DNA of 64,000 nucleotides. Origin: Novosphingobium resinovorum. GTDB lineage: Bacteria; Pseudomonadota; Alphaproteobacteria; Sphingomonadales; Sphingomonadaceae. A program made the translations under genes and the position numbers. Below, piece after piece: positions 41,851 through 50,556 of this stretch (the first letter of the stretch is position 1; each line of letters starts with the position of its first letter). The stretch lies in contig NZ_BSFC01000019.1 of the NCBI RefSeq assembly GCF_027922145.1, positions 8,579 to 72,578 of the forward strand, given 5' to 3'. The notes beneath the pieces were generated by a model. The model did not search any database. It had not been told where the DNA came from and was given only the letters and a program-made list of their open reading frames with translations.

Positions 41851-42219
41851 ATGTCCGTTAACGCCTACGTCCGCGCCCGCAAGGTCGCCGAGACGCCCCG
41901 TAGCACCGAATTCCGGCTGATGACCGAGATCACCGCCCAAATGATCGCCGCGCGCGATGCCGGGTTTTCGGGCGTACAGCTGGCCCCCGCACTTCACCGC
42001 AACCGCGAGGTCTGGGGCGCCTTCCGCACGCTGTGCATCGATTCCGCCAACGCCCTGCCTGACGAACTGCGCGCCGGGATCGTCTCGCTCAGCCTGTGGG
42101 TGGACAAGTACACCTCGCAGGTGATCACCGGGCGCGAAAGCGTGGACGAACTGATCACCGTCAACCGCACCGTGATGGCCGGGCTGGCGAACGAGAACGG
42201 CGCGGTGCCGGTGGGGTGA
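41851..42219 (+). CDS. flaF: flagellin regulator FlaF
   Basis: A 122-residue helical protein with the FlaF pattern: SVNAYVRARKVAETPRSTEF, LHRNREVWGAFRTLC, GIVSLSLWVDKYTSQVITGR, INRTVMAGLA-type end. In Caulobacter and relatives FlaF works with FlbT to control flagellin synthesis or secretion after transcription. The ATG at 41851 has a modest RBS; divergent from motA. FlbT is encoded 4 kb away. Confidence 0.9.
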   Translation: MSVNAYVRARKVAETPRSTEFRLMTEITAQMIAARDAGFSGVQLAPALHRNREVWGAFRTLCIDSANALPDELRAGIVSLSLWVDKYTSQVITGRESVDELITVNRTVMAGLANENGAVPVG

Positions 42220-42277
42220 GGACGTAGCGTGTGAGCACGATGCGCCCGATTGAAATACATCCCCCCATCCCTGCGAA

Positions 42278-42347
42278 GTCATCCCCGCGAAGGCGGGGAC
42301 CCAACTGACGCCGGTGCAACAGGCACCCTCAGGAGATGGGTTCGCGC
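42278..42347. repeat. intergenic inverted repeat, family F (copy 1)
   Basis: CATCCCCGCGAAGGCGGGGA followed by a degenerate pairing GACGCCGGTGC/CAGGCACC and TCAGGAGATGGGTT. A related element is at 51571-51660. It sits between flaF and the sigma factor gene. Confidence 0.65.
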
Positions 42348-42402
42348 ATTAGCGCTTCGCGCTGCCCTCCGGGTCGCGGAAAATGACGACACAGAATATC
42401 AC

Positions 42403-43260
42403 TCAGTGCGCCGCCACCATCGCCTGGCGGTACTCGGCCATGAGCGCGAAGCGCGGATCGGCGACGGCAAGATCGCCCATGGTCTTGGCGGCGCGCTTGG
42501 CGATCTGGCGCATGCGTTCGCGGACGGTTTCGTCCTCGGCCCCATCGAGCGCCGAAGTCTCGAACAGGCGGCCCTCGACGACCTGGCGGTTGTGCTGGAG
42601 GCGCTGTTCCAGCTCTCCGACTTCCCCGGTGTCGAGCACCGGACGGCGCTGCGCCACCGCCCCGGCAGCGCGCTCGGCGCGGGTCAGCTTGCGGGGCTGG
42701 GCGCGGCGGCGGATGCGGTCGAGGCCGGAATTGCGCATGTGCTCGACGTAGCTGTCGGTCAGCGCGCTCATCGCCGAATGGGCGAGGTAGTCGCTGGCCC
42801 CGGCCTCGGTGCGGCCGAGCGCATCCTCGTCGGCGATGGCCGCCAGGATCGACAGCCCCTCCCCGTCCTCGCCGCCGGTGATGGCGTCGAGCGAGACGGT
42901 GGTGGCTTCCACCTTGCGGGCGGAGGGGCGCTGGTCGGTCATGACGCGGAAGCGCAGGCTCTGCAGTTCACCGCGAATCTGCCAGTTCACGAACGTCGTG
43001 AACTGCGCCTTCTCCGGCTCGTAAGCCAGGATCGCGCGGTGGACGGCGATGGCGCAGCACTGCTCCGCATCGTCCCAGTGGCCGACGAGGCCATACTGCC
43101 GGATGAAATGGCGGATGCGCGGCGCGATCAACTTGAGGATGCGGGCGAAAGCGCGGTCAACCTCGGCCCGCTGCCGCCGGGTCTGCTCGGTGCCTTCCGG
43201 CGGCATATTGGCGCTGACCGCAGCAACCGCAGCCTCGAGCGCGACAGTGATCTTCGACAT
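42403..43260 (-). CDS. atypical sigma-70-family factor with reduced region 4
   Basis: A 285-residue protein. Region 2 is recognisable at about residues 38-115: FARILKLIAPRIRHFIRQYG, DDAEQCCAIAVHRAILAYEP, FTTFVNWQIRGELQSLR. A region-3-like SLDAITGGEDGEG follows. Region 4 keeps only a fragment similar to the recognition helix, ETVRERMRQIAKRAAKTM; the preceding helix that normally reads like TLEEIGxxxGVS is missing or altered. It resembles the RpoH branch more than FliA. It lies downstream of flbT-fliI-fliJ-transglycosylase, and I propose it reads the island promoter element. ATG 43260 was chosen; a GTG six codons earlier is possible. Confidence 0.8.
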   Translation of the reverse strand: MSKITVALEAAVAAVSANMPPEGTEQTRRQRAEVDRAFARILKLIAPRIRHFIRQYGLVGHWDDAEQCCAIAVHRAILAYEPEKAQFTTFVNWQIRGELQSLRFRVMTDQRPSARKVEATTVSLDAITGGEDGEGLSILAAIADEDALGRTEAGASDYLAHSAMSALTDSYVEHMRNSGLDRIRRRAQPRKLTRAERAAGAVAQRRPVLDTGEVGELEQRLQHNRQVVEGRLFETSALDGAEDETVRERMRQIAKRAAKTMGDLAVADPRFALMAEYRQAMVAAH

Positions 43261-43432
43261 GGCGAACCCCGATGGCACGCGAAGCCCCTTGCGACGCGTC
43301 CATGGGCTCGGAATCTATTCCTATAAATCGGGAACCAGCAATCCTATACGAGAGTTATCCACTGATGCGGCAAAATTTGCCGTAGCGGTGGAGTGATTTT
43401 CCTACCTATTCGCACTTTGCGCCACGCCTCAC

Positions 43433-43542
43433 GGGCTTCGACAAGCTCAGCCTGAGCGGGATTGGGGCGTAATTTAACGAAATCTGACCAAATTTCACTT
43501 TCATCCCATCCCTCCGCTCATCCTGAGCTTGCCGAAGGATGG
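43433..43542. repeat. intergenic inverted repeat, family C
   Basis: Arms CTTCGACAAGCTCAGCCTGA and CTCATCCTGAGCTTGCCGAA, spaced by about 55 AT-richer bases. Lies between the transglycosylase and sigma factor genes. Confidence 0.78.
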
Positions 43543-43558
43543 CACACACTGCCCCCGC

Positions 43559-43570
43559 CAATATAGGATC
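43559..43570 (-). promoter_or_regulatory. possible flagellar promoter element of the sigma factor gene
   Basis: Toward the sigma factor gene it reads GATCCTATATTG, overlapping the stop codon of the transglycosylase gene and about 300 bases from the sigma start. An opposite-facing CCTATAAA also occurs at 43320-43327. This is a weaker case than the others. Confidence 0.35.
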
Positions 43571-44510
43571 AGGCAAATCTTTCCGGCCGGACGTGCTTTC
43601 CGACATAGTCCATCAGCCACGACCGGTGCGCCGCAACCGCGCCTCCGGCCTGTGCGATCCGCCGTTCCGCCGCCGCCGAACCGACTTGCGCGCCCAGCAG
43701 CTTGCGCGCGCGGTCGGGTGAGAGGCCGCCCGCAAGAAACCGCCTGGCATCGCCGACGCCGAGGTGATGGCCAAGGTACGCCGCCTGCGCGACCTCGGTG
43801 GTGCCCGCGCCGATTGTCGCGCCCGAGCGGCGCAGCGCCGCGACATTGGCCCTGGCATAGTCCGCCACCGCCTCGATCGAGGCGCGCGGATCGTAGCGCA
43901 GCGCCAGCAGGGCGCCCCGGCTCTCCGCCTTGACCTGCCCGCGTGCGTCGAGCCAGCCGTTGGCCTCTGCCGTGCTGTTGAGCCAGGTGCCGGAGCGCAC
44001 CGCCTCGCCTTCCCACGTTCCGTTGAGGAACTGGCCGAGCCCCGCCGCGCTGGAACGCGGGTTGCGCGAATAGGGCTGCCAGGTCCCGCCCGGGCCCTTC
44101 GCCGCCTCGGCATCGACGATTGCGGCCAGCGCCGAGGCCGGGAGGCCGGTCCGCTCCGCCGCCGCGCCGAGCATCCCGGCATAGCGCGCATTCGCGCCGT
44201 CGCCCATGGCGGACACCGCATCGCCGCTCGTCTTAGCCGGAACCTCGACCTGCGGCACAGCCGTGTCCAGCGCCGCCTTCGAGGCCGGATCGAGGATCGC
44301 CAGCAGCCGGTCGAGCCCGATCGGATCGCTCTGGTGCAGGCCCGTCACCGAGGGCTTACTCTCGCCTTTCGCCTCATCGGCCGAACCCAGCGCCGCGCGC
44401 CACAGGCGACCGGACATCTCCGAACGCGCCGTATCGTAGATCAACCGCGCCTTCTGCGACGCCGACAGATTCGCTGCCGTCAGGTCCGAAGAGGCGGTCT
44501 TGTCGATCAT
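43569..44510 (-). CDS. flagellar lytic transglycosylase (SLT-like)
   Basis: A 313-residue protein. A lysozyme-like core lies around residues 105-200: AAAERTGLPASALAAIVDAE with the probable catalytic glutamate, then SSAAGLGQFLNGTWEGEAVR (the AGLGQF motif). No signal peptide is visible, so export probably goes through the flagellar apparatus. It would open the peptidoglycan for the rod, replacing the muramidase domain missing from FlgJ. Overlaps the fliJ stop by four bases (ATGA). Confidence 0.8.
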   Translation of the reverse strand: MIDKTASSDLTAANLSASQKARLIYDTARSEMSGRLWRAALGSADEAKGESKPSVTGLHQSDPIGLDRLLAILDPASKAALDTAVPQVEVPAKTSGDAVSAMGDGANARYAGMLGAAAERTGLPASALAAIVDAEAAKGPGGTWQPYSRNPRSSAAGLGQFLNGTWEGEAVRSGTWLNSTAEANGWLDARGQVKAESRGALLALRYDPRASIEAVADYARANVAALRRSGATIGAGTTEVAQAAYLGHHLGVGDARRFLAGGLSPDRARKLLGAQVGSAAAERRIAQAGGAVAAHRSWLMDYVGKHVRPERFA

Positions 44511-44926
44511 CGCGCGCGCAGGGTCCGCAGGAAGGCGGCGGCACTGATGTCGTCGGTGGCGGACTGCTCGGCGGCGGCTTCGTCGCGCAGGGCTTCGGCG
44601 CGGTAGTCGTCAGCGGCGTTCTCGATCCCGCGCAGCACGCCGTAGGCGTCCACTGCGACTTCGCGCAGGGCGTCGAGCCGCGCCTGCAGCTGCGTCTCAC
44701 GGGCCGAAAGCGCCTGCCGCTCGCCGCGCATGCGCCGCTGCCAGCCCGGCGAGACGAGAGTGAGGTCGGTGGCGGCAAGGTCCGCCTCGTGCACCAGCGC
44801 GGCGGCGACGCGCATCCGCTCCTGCTCGACCGCGCCCAAGGCGCCCGCCTCGGTGCGGATGGCGCTGCTCACTTCGTCCAGTTCGCGCTGCCGCACGCGC
44901 AACGCGGCGTCATAGGGCGTTTTCAT
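44507..44926 (-). CDS. fliJ: flagellar export chaperone-escort FliJ
   Basis: A 139-residue coiled-coil protein: YDAALRVRQRELDEVSSAIR, ERMRVAAALVHEADLA, RETQLQARLDALREVAVDAY-type heptads. Start at 44926 overlaps the fliI stop by 17 bases, the usual fliI-fliJ arrangement. It joins FliI to FlhA. Confidence 0.88.
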   Translation of the reverse strand: MKTPYDAALRVRQRELDEVSSAIRTEAGALGAVEQERMRVAAALVHEADLAATDLTLVSPGWQRRMRGERQALSARETQLQARLDALREVAVDAYGVLRGIENAADDYRAEALRDEAAAEQSATDDISAAAFLRTLRAR

Positions 44927-46244
44927 GAATTTCCTCCAGAATACCCGAGAGCGCCGCGAAGTCTTCGGCGGCGAAGCTGCGGACGCGCTTGTCCTGACTG
45001 AGCAGCGCCTCGATGCGCGGGGCGAGTGCGACGGCGCGGTCGACTTCCGCATTGGCCCCAGCGCGATAGGCGCCAAGGCGCACCATCTCCTCCATGTCCT
45101 TCCACGTCGCCAGTTCGGCGCGCGCGGCAAGGCGGGTGGCGTTGTCCTGCGGTTCGAGACACTGCGGCAAAGTACGCGAGACCGAACGCAGGACGTCGAT
45201 GGCGGGATAGCGCCCGCGCTCGGCGATCTTGCGGGTGATGACGACGTGCCCGTCGAGAATGCCGCGCACTGCGTCCGCCACCGGCTCGTTATGGTCGTCG
45301 CCGTCTACGAGGACAGTGAACAGGCCGGTTATCGCCCCCTGCCCCGCAGTTCCCGGCCCGGCACGCTCCAGCAGGCGCGGCAGTTCGGCGAAGACGGTGG
45401 GGGTATAGCCCTTGGTCGCAGGCGGCTCTCCGGCGGCGAGGCCGATCTCGCGCTGGGCCATGGCGAAACGGGTGACCGAGTCCATCAGGCACAGCACGTC
45501 CAGCCCCTCGTCGCGAAAATGTTCGGCGACGGCCAGCGTGGTCCAGGCGGCCTGGCGGCGCAGCAGCGCGGGCTCGTCCGAGGTGGCGACGACGACGACA
45601 CTGCGCGCGAGGCCCTCCTCACCGAGATCGTCCTGGATGAATTCCTGCACTTCGCGGCCACGCTCGCCGATGAGGCCGATGACGGCGACGTCGCACTCGG
45701 TCCAGCGCGCCAGCATCGACAGGAGCGTGGACTTGCCCACGCCCGATCCCGCGAAAAGGCCGAGGCGCTGGCCCCGGCACAACGGCGCGAAAAGGTCCAG
45801 CGCGCGCACCCCGGTCTCGATCCGCGCACCGACGCGGGCGCGCGCGGAGGCGGGCGGAGGCGCGGACTTGATGCGGCGCTGCTCGCGTCCTTGCGGCAGC
45901 GGACCCTTGCCGTCGACCGGACGGCCGAGCCCATCCACTACCCGGCCCAGCCAGCCCGAGGAGACGCGCAGGCCCAGTTGCCCGGCCGACAGATCCGCGC
46001 GCGAACCGGAGGCGATGCCTTCCGGCTCGTTGAAGGGCATGCAGTGGGCGATGCCGTGATCGAGGCCGACCACTTCCGCCTCGATCGCCCCTACAGGCGA
46101 GCGCAAGGTGATCCGCGAGCCGATCCGCGCCGCCCCGGCAAGCCCGTCCACCTCGATAAGCGCACCGCGCACCGCGACGACGCGGCCGTAGCGCTGGTCG
46201 GGCGCGAGCATGCGCAGGCCGGATGCGGCGGCAGCTAGGGGCAC
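44910..46244 (-). CDS. fliI: flagellum-specific ATPase FliI
   Basis: A 444-residue ATPase. Walker A GLFAGSGVGKSTLLSMLAR, catalytic region GLIGERGREVQEF, Walker B LDVLCLMDSVTRFAMAQREI, and C-terminal EEMVRLGAYRAGANAEVD are canonical. The GTG at 46244 gives the usual length; an ATG at 46211 is an alternative. The frame stays open into a family D repeat upstream, whose translation is not part of the protein. Confidence 0.95.
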   Translation of the reverse strand: MPLAAAASGLRMLAPDQRYGRVVAVRGALIEVDGLAGAARIGSRITLRSPVGAIEAEVVGLDHGIAHCMPFNEPEGIASGSRADLSAGQLGLRVSSGWLGRVVDGLGRPVDGKGPLPQGREQRRIKSAPPPASARARVGARIETGVRALDLFAPLCRGQRLGLFAGSGVGKSTLLSMLARWTECDVAVIGLIGERGREVQEFIQDDLGEEGLARSVVVVATSDEPALLRRQAAWTTLAVAEHFRDEGLDVLCLMDSVTRFAMAQREIGLAAGEPPATKGYTPTVFAELPRLLERAGPGTAGQGAITGLFTVLVDGDDHNEPVADAVRGILDGHVVITRKIAERGRYPAIDVLRSVSRTLPQCLEPQDNATRLAARAELATWKDMEEMVRLGAYRAGANAEVDRAVALAPRIEALLSQDKRVRSFAAEDFAALSGILEEIHENAL

Positions 46245-46260
46245 GGGGCTGCCCCATCCC

Positions 46261-46336
46261 TCGTCATTGCGAGCGCAGCGAAGCAATCCAGGGCAGCGCA
46301 AACCGTCCTGAATTGCTTCGCTGCGCTCGCAATGTC
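46261..46336. repeat. intergenic inverted repeat, family D (copy 1)
   Basis: Arms CATTGCGAGCGCAGCGAAGC and GCTTCGCTGCGCTCGCAATG, around a 30-base spacer. Further copies at 54310-54386 and 62373-62473. It lies between flbT and fliI and abuts the fliI start region. Confidence 0.85.
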
Positions 46337-46361
46337 GAACGGGGAAGGTAGCATCGACGCG

Positions 46362-46760
46362 CTACTCCGGAACCACGCGGGCCAGCGCCTCGGCTTCGTA
46401 GGCGATCAGCCAGCGGCAGTCGGCCAAGGCCTGGTAGAACTGGCCGACAGAAACCTTGTTGGCGAAAGCGACGCAGACCGCCTTGGCCTCGGGCGCCTCG
46501 AGCGCGCCGAGCAGGATTTCCAGCTTCTCCAGCAGGGTCTGCTGGTGGCGTTCGAGATCGGCCGGGTCGATGTAGGCCATCATGCACGCGAAGTAGAGCT
46601 GCTTGGCGGGCGAGGTCGCGTCCTGCGGCTTCATGACGTCGCGCCCGCGCAGGATCGTAGCGTCGTTTTCCAGCACCAGATCGGTGCGACCGACCGCGCG
46701 CAGAACCGCGCCGTTCACGATGACCGGCTCGCCGTTGCGAAGCGAAATACGAAGCGTCAT
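46362..46760 (-). CDS. flbT: flagellin mRNA regulator FlbT
   Basis: A 132-residue protein: MTLRISLRNGEPVIVNGAVL, RGRDVMKPQDATSPAKQLYF, FYQALADCRWLIAYE are FlbT features. In Caulobacter FlbT binds the flagellin mRNA leader and represses its translation or stability. Here the flagellin mRNA has a long leader (about 110 bases). First gene of flbT-fliI-fliJ-transglycosylase-sigma. Confidence 0.93.
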   Translation of the reverse strand: MTLRISLRNGEPVIVNGAVLRAVGRTDLVLENDATILRGRDVMKPQDATSPAKQLYFACMMAYIDPADLERHQQTLLEKLEILLGALEAPEAKAVCVAFANKVSVGQFYQALADCRWLIAYEAEALARVVPE

Positions 46761-46786
46761 GTCCCAGAATGTCCCTTTGAGACTGA

Positions 46787-46799
46787 CATTATAGGATGG
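46787..46799 (-). promoter_or_regulatory. flagellar promoter element of flbT-fliI-fliJ
   Basis: Toward flbT it reads CCATCCTATAATG, 27 bases before the start codon. A TTGACC lies 20 bases upstream of TATAAT, a spacing too long for a normal -35. Confidence 0.68.
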
Positions 46800-46861
46800 C
46801 AGTGCTGCGATCCGGTCAAGGCAGGCAATTTTTGCCAGGGTGGGGTCAAGCAGGCCGACTT

Positions 46862-46988
46862 ATCCTCCCTGTTCCGCAGGAATGGTGAGGTGGCGCCGAC
46901 GATGTCGGTGACAGAGGGGTTTTTCCTGCGCCTCCCCCTCCACCAACGCCTGCGGCGTCGCCCCCCCGTTCCTGCGGAACAAGGAGCA
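46862..46988. repeat. intergenic palindromic repeat, family A (copy 5)
   Basis: Left arm ATCCTCCCTGTTCCGCAGGA, right arm CGTTCCTGCGGAACAAGGAG. Fills the divergent flbT/flgE gap between the two promoter elements. Confidence 0.78.
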
Positions 46989-47021
46989 TTTTTCCGACCG
47001 GACAACCAACCCTCCCCAATT

Positions 47022-47033
47022 CATCCTACAATG
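47022..47033 (+). promoter_or_regulatory. flagellar promoter element of flgE-flgK-flgL
   Basis: Reads CATCCTACAATG, 73 bases before the flgE start. Confidence 0.62.
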
Positions 47034-47105
47034 CCTGTGTCCGGTGCGTGGGTGCGCCGCCCCGCGACGCCAATATTGCCGCATGGACGGCACAGGAGAC
47101 ATGCA

Positions 47106-48422
47106 ATGAGCCTCTATTCCGCTCTCTATGCCGGCGTTTCGGGCCTCAGTGCGCAGTCGAGCGCCATGGCGACCGTCGCGGACAACATCACCAACGTGAA
47201 CACCGTGGGCTACAAGGGCACCTCGGCGCAGTTCGAATCACTGGTAAACGGGGGCAGCGTCTCCTCGACCTATTCGGCGGGCGGCGTGACCGCGACGGCA
47301 AAGTCGCTGATCTCCAAGCAGGGCCTGTTGCAGGCATCGTCCAGCCTGACCGACATCGCCATCGACGGCGCTGGCTTCTTCGTCGTGCGCTCAAGCGCCG
47401 ACGCCAGCGGCGCGACCGCCTTTACCCGCGCGGGATCTTTCACCACCGACAGCTCGGGCTACCTTCGCAACACCTCGGGCTATTACCTGATGGGCTGGCC
47501 GCTCGACACGCAGGGCAACTATGCGAACAACGGCGCGATCTCCTCGCTTGAACCGATCCGCCCGACCGCACTGACCGGGGCAGCAGCGCCCACGACCTCG
47601 ATCGAACTGCGCGCCAACCTCGATTCCACCTCTGAGGCGGTGGCGGACTACGACGCCGGCGACATGTCGAGCGGCGACGTCGATCCGCAGTTCTCGCGCT
47701 CTGTCGAAATCTACGATTCGCAGGGCACCGCGCATACGCTGACGTTCAACTTCGTGAAGACCGGCGCGAACCAGTGGGCAGCCGAGATCACCGGCGACCC
47801 CACCGACATCTCCAGCGTCAACGGCGACCCCGTGGGTGCGAACGGCATGATCGCCAGCACCACCGTCAGCTTCAACGCCGACGGCAGCCTCGACCTCGGC
47901 ACCCCCGCGACGGCGCTGTTCGGCAGCCTGCAGCTTGAATACAACAATGGCGCCGCCGCGATGCCGATCAGCCTCGACCTCGGCGGCAACGCCGGGCTCG
48001 ACGGGCTGACCCAGTTCGGCAGCACCTCGGCGCTGCTCTCCTCAACCGTCGATGGCGGCATGCTGGGCACGGTAGCTTCGGTGAAGATCTCCGACACTGG
48101 CGTCGTCAGCGCGGTGTTCGACGACGGCACCTCACGCGCGATTTATCAGCTGCCGATCGCCACCTTCCAGAACCCGGACGGCCTGACCCGCATCGGCGGC
48201 AACGCCTACATCGTCTCGGAAGATTCGGGCAACTTCGCGCTGAACGAGCCCGGCACCGTGGGCGGCGGCAAGATCTCGGCGAGCATGCTGGAAGCCTCTA
48301 ACGTCGATCTGGCGTCGGAATTTTCCAACATGATCCTGTTCCAGCGCGCCTACAGCGCCTCGTCCAAGATCATCACCACGGTCGATGACATGCTGCAGGA
48401 AGTGAGCAACCTGAAGCGCTGA
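47106..48422 (+). CDS. flgE: flagellar hook protein FlgE
   Basis: A 438-residue hook subunit. N-terminal MSLYSALYAGVSGLSAQSSA and DNITNVNTVGYKGT; D1 region GAGFFVVRSS; C-terminal ASNVDLASEFSNMILFQRAY, SASSKIITTVDDML. AGGAGA precedes the ATG. Ordered flgE-flgK-flgL, so hook and junction are coexpressed. Confidence 0.97.
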   Translation: MSLYSALYAGVSGLSAQSSAMATVADNITNVNTVGYKGTSAQFESLVNGGSVSSTYSAGGVTATAKSLISKQGLLQASSSLTDIAIDGAGFFVVRSSADASGATAFTRAGSFTTDSSGYLRNTSGYYLMGWPLDTQGNYANNGAISSLEPIRPTALTGAAAPTTSIELRANLDSTSEAVADYDAGDMSSGDVDPQFSRSVEIYDSQGTAHTLTFNFVKTGANQWAAEITGDPTDISSVNGDPVGANGMIASTTVSFNADGSLDLGTPATALFGSLQLEYNNGAAAMPISLDLGGNAGLDGLTQFGSTSALLSSTVDGGMLGTVASVKISDTGVVSAVFDDGTSRAIYQLPIATFQNPDGLTRIGGNAYIVSEDSGNFALNEPGTVGGGKISASMLEASNVDLASEFSNMILFQRAYSASSKIITTVDDMLQEVSNLKR

Positions 48423-48445
48423 TCACGCAGCTGCCCGGCTAGCCC

Positions 48446-50542
48446 GTGTCCATCAACTCGATCCTCAGTTCCGCGATCTCGGGGCTTTCCGCCTCGCAGG
48501 CGGGGATGCAGGTCGTCTCGACCAACGTCGCCAATGTCGGCACCGTCGGCTATGCCCGCCAGACGGTGTCGCAGAGCGCGTCGGTGGCGGGCGGCACGGT
48601 TAACGGCGTGGTCGTGGGCGAGCCTTCGCGCGTGGCCGACAAGTTCCTCGAGAACGCGGTCTACAAGCGTGCGGGCACTGCCGGACGGGCCGAGGCGGCC
48701 GCGAGCTACCTCGACCGCCTGCAGGCGCTGCTGGGATCGCCGAGTTCGGACAGCGGCCTGACCGCACGGCTTTCGGCGATCTCCAGTTCGGTGTCGCAGG
48801 TCACCGGCCTGCAAGGCTCGGCGGAGTCCGTCGCGCTGTTCACCGGCAACGTGGACGACACGATCGACACCCTGCAGGGCCTGCAGTCCGACGTCACCAA
48901 CTTGCGCGCCGACGTGGAAAGCGAAGTCTCCGACACCGTCGACCGGGTGAACGGGCTCCTGCAAAAGATTCACGGCCTCAACTCCGATGTCTCGCGCCTG
49001 CAGGGCCTTGGCCTCAGCACCTCCGGCCCGGCGGACGAGCGGATGAGCGCGCTGGAGGAACTGAGCGGCCTCGTCGAAGTCAGCGTGCGCGAACAGCCCG
49101 ACGGGCGCGTCACCATCGACACCGCCTCGGGCCAGGTACTGCTCGACAAGCGCCTGCGCCAGCTGAGCTATGCCGACCAGGGCGCTGGCGCGGCGCAGAC
49201 CAGCTATTCCGCCATCGACATCCGCTTCGCCAGCGACGACGGCACTATGCAGGCTTCGACCGGGGAGACGATTTCCTCCACCGCCGTCGGCGGCAAGCTC
49301 GGCGGCCTGCTCGACATGCGCGACCGCGTGCTGCCGGGCTTTTCCGAGCAGCTGGGCCAGCTGTTCACCGGCCTTGCCCAGACTCTGAACGCGGTGTCGA
49401 ACGGGGGCACCACCCTCCCCGCGCCGCAAACCCTGACCGGGCAGGCCAACGGCCTCATCGGCAGCGACCGCCTCGGCTTCACCGGCAAGGCCACGTTCGC
49501 GGTCGTGTCGAGCGACGGGACCATGGTGGCCAAGACCACCGTGGACTTCGACGCGCTCCCCGCAAATGTCACCGTGGACGACGCGGTTGCGGCGATCAAC
49601 GCCGGGCTTTCCCCCGTCGCCACCGCCAGCTTTACGGACGGCGTGCTGTCGATCAGCGCCGCATCGAGCGCCAACGGCATCGCCATCGCGCAGGACGCAG
49701 ACGCACCCAGCGACCGCGCGGGCGCGGGGTTCTCGCAGTTCTTCGGGCTCAACAATCTGGTGCGCTCGGGCACCAGCGGGCTCGTGCCTTCGGGCTTCAC
49801 CGCGAGCGACCCGACCGGGTTCACCGCAGGCGAAACGACCAAGCTGGTCCTGCGTGATTCCTCGGGCAAGATCCTCACCAGCCAGACCCTGACCGCTGCC
49901 GACGGCGACACCTGGGGCGACGTCATAACGCAGCTGAACGGCGGAGAGCTGGCGAAATACGGCAGCTTCGCGCTCGACGATACCGGCCGCGTCGCCTTCA
50001 CGCCCAAGGTCGGCAACTCCGGCGCGACGATCGAAGTGCCGGTGGACAGCACCAACCGCTACGGCACCGGGCTGACTTTCTCCGCTCTCTCGGGCCTCAC
50101 CGGCGCGGCAAGCGGGCTTGCGACCGCGCAAGTCTCCGCCGACATGCTCAACGACACCTCGCGCGTGCCGCTCGCCCAGTTGCAGGCAAGCGCAGCGGTG
50201 GGCGAGAAGGCGATCGGCGCAGGCGATATCCGCAACGCCACCGCGTTCGTCGATGCGCTCTCGGGGACGGCCGACTTCGGCAGGGACGGCAAGGCCACCA
50301 TCAGCGCCTTCGCCAACCGCCTGCTCGGCAATATCGGCGCGCAGGCCTCGCTGGCGCAGACGACGTACGAGGATGCCTCCGCTCGCCTGACCGACGCGGC
50401 GACGCGGCGCGATTCCTACTCCGGCGTCAACATCGACGAGGAACTGGCGCAGATGGTCGTGCTGCAGAACAGCTACTCCGCCGCCGCGCGGGTGATGACC
50501 ACCGCCTCGCAGATGTACGACACCCTGCTGAACATGCTCTGA
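48446..50542 (+). CDS. flgK: hook-filament junction protein FlgK (HAP1)
   Basis: A 698-residue protein. N-terminal SILSSAISGLSASQAGMQVV and TNVANVGTVGYARQTV; C-terminal SGVNIDEELAQMVVLQNSYS, AARVMTTASQMYDTLLNML. Middle domains are long, as in alphaproteobacterial FlgK. GTG start 24 bases after flgE. Confidence 0.96.
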   Translation: MSINSILSSAISGLSASQAGMQVVSTNVANVGTVGYARQTVSQSASVAGGTVNGVVVGEPSRVADKFLENAVYKRAGTAGRAEAAASYLDRLQALLGSPSSDSGLTARLSAISSSVSQVTGLQGSAESVALFTGNVDDTIDTLQGLQSDVTNLRADVESEVSDTVDRVNGLLQKIHGLNSDVSRLQGLGLSTSGPADERMSALEELSGLVEVSVREQPDGRVTIDTASGQVLLDKRLRQLSYADQGAGAAQTSYSAIDIRFASDDGTMQASTGETISSTAVGGKLGGLLDMRDRVLPGFSEQLGQLFTGLAQTLNAVSNGGTTLPAPQTLTGQANGLIGSDRLGFTGKATFAVVSSDGTMVAKTTVDFDALPANVTVDDAVAAINAGLSPVATASFTDGVLSISAASSANGIAIAQDADAPSDRAGAGFSQFFGLNNLVRSGTSGLVPSGFTASDPTGFTAGETTKLVLRDSSGKILTSQTLTAADGDTWGDVITQLNGGELAKYGSFALDDTGRVAFTPKVGNSGATIEVPVDSTNRYGTGLTFSALSGLTGAASGLATAQVSADMLNDTSRVPLAQLQASAAVGEKAIGAGDIRNATAFVDALSGTADFGRDGKATISAFANRLLGNIGAQASLAQTTYEDASARLTDAATRRDSYSGVNIDEELAQMVVLQNSYSAAARVMTTASQMYDTLLNML

Positions 50543-50556
50543 GGACCGGCCCCGAG

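Noticed and set aside
43320-43327. CCTATAAA facing away from the sigma factor gene
   Set aside because: It points to a stretch without a plus-strand gene, so it was not counted as a flagellar promoter.
46261-46336. tRNA or riboswitch from the hairpin
   Set aside because: It is a simple inverted repeat found in three copies; no cloverleaf or conserved aptamer features.
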